A DNA stretch of 5,174 nt from Clostridia bacterium (GCA_019421925.1 JAHZEH010000166.1:1-5174); one strand, 5' to 3'; positions 1-5,174 are shown, counted from the first letter of the stretch. Notes: generated by a model not told the origin, from the sequence alone. Numbers and translations are program-made.

Positions 1-7
1 TGGTACG

Positions 8-25
8 ATGCATGGAATCATGCAT
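8..25. repeat. 7-bp inverted repeat upstream of the first gene
   Basis: ATGCATG at 8-14 and CATGCAT at 19-25 form a perfect 7-base inverted repeat around GAAT. The same stretch can be read as a 10-base direct repeat, ATGCATGGAA, at 8-17 and 20-29. It lies about 35 bases upstream of the candidate -10 boxes of the downstream gene, so it could be an operator or the end of a feature lying outside the window. ATGCAT is itself a palindrome, which makes such repeats easy to obtain by chance. Confidence 0.35.
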
Positions 26-43
26 GGAAAACAAAGCGTACAG

Positions 44-72
44 TGGAATTTATGGGAAATATACTGTATACT
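44..72 (+). promoter_or_regulatory. weak candidate promoter for the 132-aa gene
   Basis: Two overlapping -10-like hexamers, TATACT at 60-65 and TATACT at 67-72, each match the consensus TATAAT at five of six positions. The better-placed -35 for the second is TGGAAT at 44-49 with a 17-base spacer, but it matches TTGACA at only three positions. No extended -10 TG motif is present. The AT-rich -10 region just ahead of a clear ribosome binding site supports transcription starting near 79, but the promoter is weak and the true one may lie outside the window. Confidence 0.3.
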
Positions 73-84
73 CGGCATAGACGC

Positions 85-94
85 AGGAAAGGAG
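85..94 (+). promoter_or_regulatory. ribosome binding site that decides the start at 106
   Basis: AGGAAAGGAG ends 11 bases before the ATG at 106. The earlier in-frame starts (GTG at 43, ATG at 52) have no purine-rich sequence ahead of them, and they would place this site inside the coding region. This favours the shorter 132-residue protein. Confidence 0.65.
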
Positions 95-105
95 CGGTAT
101 TTGCT

Positions 106-504
106 ATGAGAGATCCCTATGCGGAAGTTGAATTGCAGATTGCAAGAATGCTCGATTATCTGGTGGCGGTTGCAGGTGCGGAGAGCCGCGAGCAGCTCGG
201 AGAGCTCTACGAATGGATTCTGAAAGCGCTGGATGGACAGATGGGGCTTCTCTATGAAAAATTTGACGCGCCTGAAGTCATTGAGGCCGGGGAGGTCCTG
301 CTCCATGTCAGGGACCGGGCCACCGGCCAGATGTACTCCCGCAGACTTCCCTTGGACTACGAGGAGAATAATAATGGCGTTACCATCGCCGGGGAAACCC
401 TGGAGGGTCAGCCCAGCCGCATCGCCTTTCTCTCCAACCAGGCGGTGGAAAAAATGCACGAGCTGATGGGAGAGGGCCTGAATAAGCCCCGCTGCAACCA
501 CTGA
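106..504 (+). CDS. uncharacterised 132-aa protein
   Basis: I do not recognise this protein. From the ATG at 106 it is 132 residues long, soluble in appearance, with no signal peptide or membrane segment. Residues 1-50 look like two amphipathic helices (LQIARMLDYLVAV, then a helix around LGELYEWILKALDGQMGLL). Residues about 62-110 look like a beta-rich part, with EVLLHVRDRATGQMYSRRLP, a polar turn DYEENNNG at 84-91, and IAFLS at 106-110. The last 20 residues form a short helix (AVEKMHELMG) and end in KPRCNH. The reading frame has codon use like its neighbours and a good ribosome binding site, so it is very likely a real gene. It faces the molybdenum operon convergently and has its own upstream signals, so nothing ties it functionally to that operon. 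The gene before it, which could hold the clue, is outside the window. Confidence 0.8.
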   Translation: MRDPYAEVELQIARMLDYLVAVAGAESREQLGELYEWILKALDGQMGLLYEKFDAPEVIEAGEVLLHVRDRATGQMYSRRLPLDYEENNNGVTIAGETLEGQPSRIAFLSNQAVEKMHELMGEGLNKPRCNH

Positions 505-665
505 CATTCGAATTGGGAGGATTGCAGATACAGATAAACACATCTTCCCCCACAAACTCATCATAATTCCAAAAATTTATAACTGTCAACAAGTAACTGA
601 AAATACATCGGTGGGCTTTTCACGCAAGAAGGTGAAATCCCTTATCTGTTTTTATCCATAGGAGC
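505..665. other. gene-free spacer between convergent transcripts
   Basis: I see no credible gene here on either strand. The stretch is more AT-rich than the flanking genes and carries stops in all frames. A GGGAGG at 515-520 resembles a ribosome binding site, but no suitably spaced start opens a frame longer than about 15 codons. A modest hairpin can form from TTTCAC (618-623) and GTGAAA (632-637), extended by GGG (613-615) with CCC (639-641) across a small internal loop. It has no following T-tract, so it is not a convincing terminator; it may just be 3' untranslated structure. Confidence 0.6.
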
Positions 666-709
666 AGAAAAGGATCGAGTTATTTTTTAAAATAACTCGA
701 TCCTTTTCT
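666..709. terminator. bidirectional intrinsic terminator, 21-bp-arm palindrome
   Basis: Bases 666-686 pair perfectly with 689-709, leaving only TT at 687-688 between the arms. The core stem GGATCGAGTTA/TAACTCGATCC is flanked by AAAA on the left and TTTT on the right. An RNA from either strand therefore ends the GC-containing stem with a U-tract. It lies between the plus-strand 132-aa gene and the minus-strand NTPase gene, the place for a shared terminator. The TAG stop codon of the NTPase gene (710-708) lies in the outermost base pairs of the palindrome. Confidence 0.88.
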
Positions 710-1286
710 ATGGCGAGAAAAATTTTCGAAGAGCCCTCAGAATCTCCGGGTCCTCCCGGGAGTTCATGGGGAGCAGAGTAATCCTGGTATCCTGGAGGAT
801 GCGGGCCCGGAACCTTTCATACAATTCCTCCTGCTCCTGGCCAAGATGCAGTTTCTGCTTGACGCAGGCCTGGTTGCCCGGAGACTTGAGTACGCCCACG
901 CAGGGGATATCCCCATGGAGTGCCTCCTCGAGCGCCTCCATGAAGGCGGTATTGTGCAATTCAAAGCCACCAATCTCATCCAGCAGGATAAACTTTGTAC
1001 CGGGCACCGGACGGAGCAGGGAGACGCCCAGCGTGCTGAACACTTCTGGGCGGCGCCTCCATCCCTGGTGCGTTCGCTCCAGAAAGATACCCGCGCCGGG
1101 AACATAAGGCTCTGCGGGGGAGCTGATCTCCCCGGCTGGTTTGAGGCAAAAGGCTGCGGTCTCCCCCTCCTCCCCCAGCAGCCGCATAACTCCGAAGCCT
1201 GCGGTACAGGAAGAAAAGGGACGGAGTTCCCGAAGCAGAAGCGTGCTTTTTCCCACCCCAATGGGGCCCTCAATCAACAGATGCAT
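708..1286 (-). CDS. THEP1-like P-loop nucleoside-triphosphatase
   Basis: This 192-residue protein matches the NTPase_1/THEP1 family of small NTPases (usual length about 170-190). It begins directly with the P-loop: Walker A is GPIGVGKST at residues 7-15. Walker B plus the family signature is ILLDEIGGFEL at 100-110, with D103 and E104 as the expected metal and catalytic acids, followed by a helix (FMEALEEAL). THEP1 proteins hydrolyse NTPs in vitro; their cellular role is poorly defined. It is the last gene of the minus-strand operon, 4 bases after the xdhC stop. An AGGA at 1302-1305 lies 15 bases ahead of the ATG, a long spacing, so translation is probably coupled to xdhC. The ATG is retained because the P-loop follows immediately and no room is left for a later start. 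Inferred role: energy-dependent step or chaperone in maturation of a molybdenum hydroxylase. Family assignment is strong, role uncertain. Confidence 0.88.
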   Translation of the reverse strand: MHLLIEGPIGVGKSTLLLRELRPFSSCTAGFGVMRLLGEEGETAAFCLKPAGEISSPAEPYVPGAGIFLERTHQGWRRRPEVFSTLGVSLLRPVPGTKFILLDEIGGFELHNTAFMEALEEALHGDIPCVGVLKSPGNQACVKQKLHLGQEQEELYERFRARILQDTRITLLPMNSREDPEILRALRKFFSP

Positions 1287-1290
1287 GGGG

Positions 1291-2304
1291 TTACAGGCCG
1301 TTCCTTTCCGCCCTTCTCTCTATGAGCTCGGCCGCAATGCTGATGGCGATCTCCGCGGGGGTCTGCGCCTTGATGGACAGGCCGATGGGCGTCTTGATGC
1401 GGGAGACATCCTTCTGGGTGAAGCCCGACTCCATCAATGCTCTGGCGACGCCCTGTGCCTTCTGCCTGCTGCCGATGACGCCAATATACTGGGCGGGAGT
1501 ACGGAGCACCTGCTTCTGCACGGTGGCGTCATGCTGATGACCCCGGGTCATGACCACGACAAAGTCGGGCTCACCAATCGATACCACGTCCGCAATTCTG
1601 TCAAAGCCGGCCAGAATGATCTCCTCCGCGGCGGGGAAAAGGGCGTCATTTGCAAATTCCGGCCGGTCGTCCAACACGATGCAGCGAAAATCCAGATGGG
1701 AGAGTACGGGCACTAGCTCCTGAGCCACATGGCCGCCGCCAAAGATGAAGACCCTGCCGGCATAGGTCAGCTGCTCGGCGTAATATTGTTTTCCATCCAC
1801 CGTCAGATTGACGAGAGGTTTGTTCAGGGCGTCTAACACCGGCTGGGGCAGTGCGGGATTGGGGCTGCCGTTTTCATAGAGCGAGAGGCCCCATTCGCTC
1901 CCGTCGGAGATCTCCGTGACGAGCCAGCAGGACTTTCCCTCCTCCATCAGTTTCAGCGCTCTTTCGGCCAGCGCCTCAATATCCGTGCGGGAGGCGTCGA
2001 TATACTGGAAGTAGACGGTGACGTTTCCGCCGCAGATCATCCCCAGGTCAGCCACCTGGTTAGAGGAGAGCTGGAACCGGCTGGTGCAGGACTGTCGGCT
2101 CTTCAGGGCGTCGTCTGCCAGCTTGGTGGAACGGAACTCGACCGCCCCGCCACCAATGGTACCGCAGACCCGCCCCTGGGCGGAGACCAGCATCCGGGCG
2201 CCCGCTCCGCGGGGCGTTGCGCCCGAGCTTGCGGTGACCGTGACCAGAACAGCGCTCTGGCCCTCCTCCAGGAGTCTTTTCAATTCACTCAGCAGTTTTT
2301 TCAT
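1291..2304 (-). CDS. xdhC: XdhC/CoxI-family molybdenum hydroxylase maturation protein
   Basis: This is a full-length 337-residue two-domain member. The N-terminal XdhC/CoxI domain has SSGATPRGAGARM at 26-38, GTIGGGAVE at 48-56 and the cysteine-containing MICGGNV at 89-95. The C-terminal Rossmann-like domain has IFGGGHVAQ at 187-195, DDRPEF at 212-217, TRGHQHD at 253-259, GVIGSRQK at 275-282, TPIGL at 305-309 and PAEIAISIAAE at 316-326. XdhC of Rhodobacter capsulatus binds molybdenum cofactor, aids its sulfuration and delivers it to xanthine dehydrogenase; related proteins serve other molybdenum hydroxylases. The start codon overlaps the stop of the phosphatase gene (ATGA), and AAAGGA at 2314-2319 lies 9 bases upstream, so this start is firm. 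In selenium-dependent hydroxylase clusters an XdhC paralogue is also common, but this protein alone does not tell which enzyme is served. Confidence 0.93.
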   Translation of the reverse strand: MKKLLSELKRLLEEGQSAVLVTVTASSGATPRGAGARMLVSAQGRVCGTIGGGAVEFRSTKLADDALKSRQSCTSRFQLSSNQVADLGMICGGNVTVYFQYIDASRTDIEALAERALKLMEEGKSCWLVTEISDGSEWGLSLYENGSPNPALPQPVLDALNKPLVNLTVDGKQYYAEQLTYAGRVFIFGGGHVAQELVPVLSHLDFRCIVLDDRPEFANDALFPAAEEIILAGFDRIADVVSIGEPDFVVVMTRGHQHDATVQKQVLRTPAQYIGVIGSRQKAQGVARALMESGFTQKDVSRIKTPIGLSIKAQTPAEIAISIAAELIERRAERNGL

Positions 2305-3416
2305 AGCAGACCATCCTTTGCTTTGAGAGTACGCTCCACGAGCGCCTGGGCGGCGAATGCCTGATCAAATTGTTGGGCATGGGCGAGCAGGCTCTGGGGT
2401 GAGCCGCATTTTTCACGGCTTCGCTCAAATCTCCGGGAGAGGGTGACCTGGTGGTCCTCTTCAATCAGTTTGTCAGCCAGAAAGACGACGGTTTCCTCTG
2501 TCACCCGCTGCAAATCCTCTTCCATCAGACAGTGGTGGGATGCAATGACCCGGGCGACCTGGGGATAGCCCTCCTGAAAAAGTAGGCGGGCGCCAATTTT
2601 GGGGTGTTCCCTGCCGTTGGGCCGGGCGATGTCATGGAGGAGAGCGGAGGCCTCTATCACCGCCCGGTTGAGGGGAATTCCCGCTTTTTCCAGGGCCAGG
2701 GTGAGCTCAACTGCTTTACGCGCGACTGCGTCGCAGTGGGCGGATATCCGGGGCGGGACCCGGTTTCGCATCCGGATGAGCCCGCACTGGGCCGCGTCAG
2801 GTGCTGCCATCGGCATTTCCCCCAGCGCTTCAAGCTGGGCCGTCCCTCCCCGCCAGAGCACCCGGCTGAGGCATCCGTAGGGCTGGGGCAGATCGAGCAG
2901 TTTGCCTGCGGGCAGATTGACAAGGGAAGCCAGGTAGAGGCGGTTCACACCGGCGTGCGACACCACCCAGACGTCGCACTCCTTCTCCAGGAGGGGGCTG
3001 ATGGCCTGTTGGAAGCGGGTGCGTCCCTGGGCAAAGGTTTCGCCGCCGGGGGGCGGATGGTTCTCGGGGTCCTCCCCCCTGGCCCGATAGAGTTCTGGAT
3101 ACCGGAGGCGGCTCTGGGCGAAGGTAAGCCCCTCCCACGCCCCCATGTTCAGCTCATGCAGTCCGTCTACGATTTCGATGGGAATTCGTCCGCCCGAGAG
3201 GATTTGGGCCGTCTGCCTGCATCGCAGCGCGGGGCTGCAGTATAGAATTGAGGGGGCGGACTCCTCCAGAACACCAGACAGGGCCCGAGCCTGTAGAATG
3301 CCCTCCTCGCTCAAAGGGAGGTCCATCGAACCTATGCAGAGCTTCTCGCCGCCTGGGAATGTGGGACGGCCGTGCCGCAGAAGGGTCAAGCGCCGGGACG
3401 GAACGGTTCTGTCCAT
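2301..3416 (-). CDS. histidine phosphatase-HD domain fusion protein
   Basis: The protein of 371 residues joins two phosphohydrolase domains. Residues about 9-195 form a histidine phosphatase (phosphoglycerate mutase-like, close in style to alpha-ribazole phosphatase CobC): RHG at 14-16 with the catalytic H15, SPALR ending in R65, ELNMGAWEG with E88, and SHAG with H154. Residues about 222-330 form an HD domain with all metal ligands visible: H227, H261-D262 in LLHDIA, H271, H294-H295 and D315. Both sites look intact. I chose the ATG at 3416 because GAGGGGGGAG sits just before it. The in-frame ATG at 3434 overlaps the upstream stop as ATGA but has no ribosome binding site; it would add six residues. 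The gene follows the nucleotidyltransferase gene by 14 bases and overlaps xdhC by 4. Substrate unknown: the context suggests a phosphorylated pterin, nucleotide or cofactor intermediate, but this is inference. Confidence 0.88.
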   Translation of the reverse strand: MDRTVPSRRLTLLRHGRPTFPGGEKLCIGSMDLPLSEEGILQARALSGVLEESAPSILYCSPALRCRQTAQILSGGRIPIEIVDGLHELNMGAWEGLTFAQSRLRYPELYRARGEDPENHPPPGGETFAQGRTRFQQAISPLLEKECDVWVVSHAGVNRLYLASLVNLPAGKLLDLPQPYGCLSRVLWRGGTAQLEALGEMPMAAPDAAQCGLIRMRNRVPPRISAHCDAVARKAVELTLALEKAGIPLNRAVIEASALLHDIARPNGREHPKIGARLLFQEGYPQVARVIASHHCLMEEDLQRVTEETVVFLADKLIEEDHQVTLSRRFERSREKCGSPQSLLAHAQQFDQAFAAQALVERTLKAKDGLL

Positions 3417-3420
3417 GTCG

Positions 3421-3430
3421 CTCCCCCCTC
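3421..3430 (-). promoter_or_regulatory. ribosome binding site favouring the 3416 start
   Basis: On the minus strand GAGGGGGGAG fills most of the 14-base gap between the nucleotidyltransferase stop (3433-3431) and the ATG at 3416, ending 4 bases before that ATG. Its GAGG part is about 10 bases away, so some register of the site is well spaced. The alternative ATG at 3434 lies upstream of this site and so cannot use it. Confidence 0.65.
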
Positions 3431-4354
3431 TCATAAGGGCTGTGAAAAGTGCTTGGCAAAGAGTCCGGCCAGGGAGTTTTTAGCCTCCGCCTCGAAGATG
3501 TGGTATTGGCGCAGGAGCTGGGAGCCCCGCTCTGTCAGGAGCGTTTTTCCGCCGTCTTTTCCGCCATGCTGCCGGAGAACCAGGGGATAGCCCAATTGAC
3601 TTTCCGCCTCGTTGATGAGCCGCCAGCCCTTGCTGTAGGAGAGTCCGGCCTGTTGGCAGGCGGGCTTCATGGAACGGGCCGTCCCGATACAGGTGAGAAG
3701 GCGGGCAAGTTCCGGACCGAAAAATTCGCCCTCCATTGCCAGGGCAATGGTAATCTCAGGGCGCATGGTCTGCCGGCGATAGAGATGAAGAAGCGTCTCA
3801 TAATCTTGGGGGGTATCAATATCAAAGAGTATCCCCTGGTCCTCCACGGGAATGGCCCTCTTGGGATGGCCGCACTCCATGATAGCGCCGTACAGCCCGT
3901 GGTTCCCTTTGTATTGCAGCAGGGATGAGAAGAGTTTACTGGAGATCAGAAGAGGGTGCCCCTCCCTGCCGCCGTACACAGGGCAGGCCAGCGGTTCGCC
4001 TGAATCTATGAGCTTTCTCAGAGTATCCTGGGTCACAAGAGGGATATCTGCGGGCGTAAACAGCGCCTGCGCGCAGCGGTTTTGCAGATAGCGCAGGCCA
4101 ATGACCACGGAATCGAACATCTGCGTGGTGGCGAAATCTCCGTTGCGCAGGCAGACGACGGGATAGGACTTTAAATGCTCCTCAAGTACCTCGGCCTGAT
4201 TACCCGTGATGAGGACAATGGGGGAGACGCCAGCTGCGTCAAAGCTCTCAACCAGCCTCTGCACAATGGTTCGGGAGCCGAGCTTGAGCAAGGGCTTAAA
4301 TTGCCCCATTCGGGATGAAAGGCCGGCGGCTACAATCAACGCGCCAGTTGTCAT
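3431..4354 (-). CDS. MocA-like Mo-cofactor nucleotidyltransferase fused to a ModE-like HTH domain
   Basis: The 307-residue protein has two parts. Residues 1-195 are an NTP transferase of the MobA/MocA type: the nucleotide-binding VAAGLSSRMGQFKPLL at 8-23, TPADIPLV at 100-107 with the metal-binding D103, GGREGHPLLIS at 128-138, and DIDTPQDYE at 178-186. AAG rather than the AGG of MobA favours MocA-like cytidylyl transfer from CTP to Mo-molybdopterin, making the MCD cofactor. Residues about 198-300 match the N-terminal winged-helix domain of the molybdate regulator ModE: EGEFFGPELARLL, a recognition region AGLSYSKGWRLINEAE at 236-251, then LVLRQHGGKDGGKTLLT. The molybdate-binding TOBE domains of ModE are missing. 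The start at 4354 places GGAG 9 bases upstream and begins at the canonical MTTGALIVAAG; earlier ATGs (4363, 4393) lack usable ribosome binding sites. It is the first gene of the operon. It may both modify cofactor and regulate transcription (inferred). Confidence 0.9.
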   Translation of the reverse strand: MTTGALIVAAGLSSRMGQFKPLLKLGSRTIVQRLVESFDAAGVSPIVLITGNQAEVLEEHLKSYPVVCLRNGDFATTQMFDSVVIGLRYLQNRCAQALFTPADIPLVTQDTLRKLIDSGEPLACPVYGGREGHPLLISSKLFSSLLQYKGNHGLYGAIMECGHPKRAIPVEDQGILFDIDTPQDYETLLHLYRRQTMRPEITIALAMEGEFFGPELARLLTCIGTARSMKPACQQAGLSYSKGWRLINEAESQLGYPLVLRQHGGKDGGKTLLTERGSQLLRQYHIFEAEAKNSLAGLFAKHFSQPL

Positions 4355-4363
4355 CACGTCCAT

Positions 4364-4374
4364 CTCCTCCCCCC
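4364..4374 (-). promoter_or_regulatory. ribosome binding site deciding the nucleotidyltransferase start
   Basis: GGGGGGAGGAG on the minus strand directly touches the ATG at 4363, which is too close to serve it. It lies 9 bases before the ATG at 4354, a normal distance. The ATG at 4393 lies upstream of the site and close to the predicted transcription start. Confidence 0.75.
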
Positions 4375-4402
4375 GTGTTTTATAGAAAAACAACTTGTTT
4401 AA

Positions 4403-4432
4403 ATATTACACCTGATCTAACAAAACGGTCAA
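4403..4432 (-). promoter_or_regulatory. sigma-70-type promoter of the molybdenum accessory operon
   Basis: On the minus strand TTGACC (4432-4427) matches the -35 consensus at five of six positions. TAATAT (4408-4403) matches the -10 at four of six, with an 18-base spacer. Transcription would begin near 4396 and leave a leader of about 40 bases before the ATG at 4354. The promoter lies just after the rny terminator, as expected for an independent operon. It would drive all four downstream genes, since no internal gap exceeds 14 bases. Confidence 0.65.
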
Positions 4433-4440
4433 CTGTTTTG
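4421..4440. promoter_or_regulatory. imperfect 20-base dyad over the -35 box, candidate operator
   Basis: CAAAACGGTC at 4421-4430 and AACTGTTTTG at 4431-4440 are inverted copies matching at eight of ten positions; the outer CAAAAC/GTTTTG arms are exact. The dyad covers the TTGACC -35 hexamer, so a protein bound here would block RNA polymerase. It does not resemble the Escherichia coli ModE site as I remember it. A regulator is therefore not identified; the ModE-like domain of the first operon protein is one candidate. Confidence 0.4.
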
Positions 4441-4443
4441 CGC

Positions 4444-4476
4444 AAATAAATAAGGGGGACGCCAATGGCATCCCCC
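4444..4476 (-). terminator. intrinsic terminator of rny
   Basis: Read on the minus strand, GGGGGATGCC (4476-4467) pairs with GGCGTCCCCC (4463-4454), nine Watson-Crick pairs and one G-U, around a 3-base ATT loop. It is followed by TTATTTATTT (4453-4444). It begins 17 bases after the rny stop codon, so rny transcription should end before the molybdenum operon promoter. Confidence 0.88.
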
Positions 4477-4493
4477 CAGTTCCTGTCGTGGGT

Positions 4494-5174
4494 TTATTTT
4501 GCGAAATCGGTTGCCCGCGTCTCACGGATTACATTGACCTTGATCTGGCCGGGATAATCGAGCTCGGTCTCAATCCTGCGGCAGATGTCCTTGGCAACCA
4601 GGGCGGTCTCCGCATCGGACACCACGTCGGGCTTGACCAGGATGCGGACCTCTCTGCCAGCCTGAATGGCAAAGGATTTCTCAACTCCCTCAAAGGAGTT
4701 GGCGATCTCCTCCAGCTTCTCCAACCGGCGGATGTAATTTTCCAGCGTCTCCCTGCGGGCGCCCGGCCTTGCGGCGGAAATTGCGTCAGCCGCCTGAACC
4801 AATACGGCTTCCACCGTGTTGGGCTCGACGTCGTTATGATGGGCCATGATTGCGTGGATAACCTGATTGTTTTCGCGGTACTTCTTGGCCAGATCAGCGC
4901 CGATCTGGGCGTGAGAGCCCTCGATCTCATGATCGACCGCCTTGCCGATATCGTGCAGCAGGCCGGCCCGTTTGGCCAGGGCCACGTTTGCGCCCAGCTC
5001 GGCGGCCATGATACCTGCCAGGTTTGCCACCTCGATGGAGTGCATCAGGACGTTCTGGCCATAGCTCGTGCGGTATTTAAGGCGTCCCAGCAGTTTGATC
5101 AACTCGTGATGCAGGCCATGGATGCCCACCTGGAATACGGTCTGTTCGCCCGCTTCACGAATTTGATTGTCCAC
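4494..5174 (-). CDS. rny: ribonuclease Y, C-terminal part (cut by the window edge)
   Basis: The 226 visible residues are the C-terminal portion of RNase Y, a membrane-anchored endoribonuclease of about 515-520 residues that starts mRNA decay in many Firmicutes. The family stretch HELIKLLGRLKYRTSYGQNV (residues 23-42 of the visible part) is clear. The HD metal-binding set is complete: H45, H74-D75 in LLHDIGKAVDHE, H88 in GSHAQIGA, H112-H113 in AHHND, and D130 in AADAISAARPGARR. The conserved C-terminal tail ends in VIRETRATDFAK. The N-terminal transmembrane segment, coiled coil and KH domain would lie beyond 5174; the GTG at the edge is an internal codon, not the start. The gene ends in TAA at 4496-4494 and has its own terminator, so it is a separate unit from the molybdenum operon. 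Confidence 0.96.
   Translation of the reverse strand: MDNQIREAGEQTVFQVGIHGLHHELIKLLGRLKYRTSYGQNVLMHSIEVANLAGIMAAELGANVALAKRAGLLHDIGKAVDHEIEGSHAQIGADLAKKYRENNQVIHAIMAHHNDVEPNTVEAVLVQAADAISAARPGARRETLENYIRRLEKLEEIANSFEGVEKSFAIQAGREVRILVKPDVVSDAETALVAKDICRRIETELDYPGQIKVNVIRETRATDFAK

Noticed and set aside
43..105. N-terminal extension of the first gene from GTG at 43 or ATG at 52.
   Set aside because: No ribosome binding site precedes those codons, the added residues are basic and atypical, and the strong AGGAAAGGAG would fall inside the gene.
515..566. GGGAGG followed by a TTG-started frame of about 14 codons.
   Set aside because: The site sits only one base from the TTG, the frame is tiny, and the sequence shows no coding character.
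605..650. GGTGAAATCC with nearby GGTGGG resembles parts of a cobalamin riboswitch.
   Set aside because: The GGGAA and GCGGTCCCGCCACTGT-type conserved blocks are absent, and the only thing downstream on that strand is a terminator and the end of a convergent gene.
1141..1716. Plus-strand open frame of 191 codons opposite the NTPase and xdhC genes.
   Set aside because: It is antisense to two genes with clear family motifs, has no ribosome binding site worth noting, and its translation is low-complexity and unlike any family; it is a high-GC shadow frame.
2604..3245. Plus-strand open frame of 213 codons opposite the phosphatase-HD gene.
   Set aside because: The opposite strand encodes intact RHG, SHAG and LLHDIA motifs; the plus-strand frame shows none.
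3449..3928. Plus-strand open frame of 159 codons opposite the MocA-ModE gene.
   Set aside because: It is complementary to well-conserved NTP transferase and HTH motifs and has no supporting signals.
1..5174. CRISPR arrays, tRNA or rRNA genes, insertion sequences and att-like direct repeats.
   Set aside because: No regularly spaced repeats, no tRNA cloverleaf with a recognisable T-arm, and no transposase or integrase motifs were seen on either strand.

Overview
This window looks like chromosome from a GC-rich, low-GC-phylum anaerobe, most likely a clostridial gut bacterium of the Oscillospiraceae type. The evidence is strong G-rich Shine-Dalgarno sequences, an RNase Y gene, tightly packed genes with 4-base ATGA overlaps, and a molybdenum-hydroxylase accessory cluster of a kind common in Clostridia. 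The genus assignment is inference, because no rRNA or other marker is present.

Layout, left to right. A short plus-strand gene (106-504) encodes an unrecognised 132-residue protein. It is followed by about 160 bases with no gene. A near-perfect 44-base palindrome (666-709) then serves as a terminator between this gene and the convergent minus-strand operon. The operon is read from right to left: (1) a MocA-like molybdenum cofactor nucleotidyltransferase fused to a ModE-like winged-helix DNA-binding domain (4354-3431); (2) a histidine phosphatase fused to an HD phosphohydrolase domain (3416-2301); (3) a full-length XdhC/CoxI-family protein (2304-1291); (4) a THEP1-like P-loop nucleoside-triphosphatase (1286-708). 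Gaps within the operon are 14 bases, a 4-base overlap and 4 bases. A sigma-70-type promoter lies at about 4403-4432, with an imperfect dyad over its -35 box. Upstream, separated by its own terminator (4444-4476), is the 3' end of rny (RNase Y), cut by the window edge.

How the genes fit together. XdhC-family proteins carry and help sulfurate molybdenum cofactor for xanthine-dehydrogenase-type enzymes. MocA-family proteins convert Mo-molybdopterin to its cytosine dinucleotide form. Together they mark the operon as a maturation module for a molybdenum hydroxylase, possibly of the selenium-dependent type. The hydroxylase subunits are not in the window. The phosphatase-HD protein and the P-loop NTPase are the uncharacterised partners. 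The ModE-like domain on the nucleotidyltransferase, together with the dyad at the promoter, suggests that the first gene product may control its own operon. This is the most interesting hypothesis in the window.
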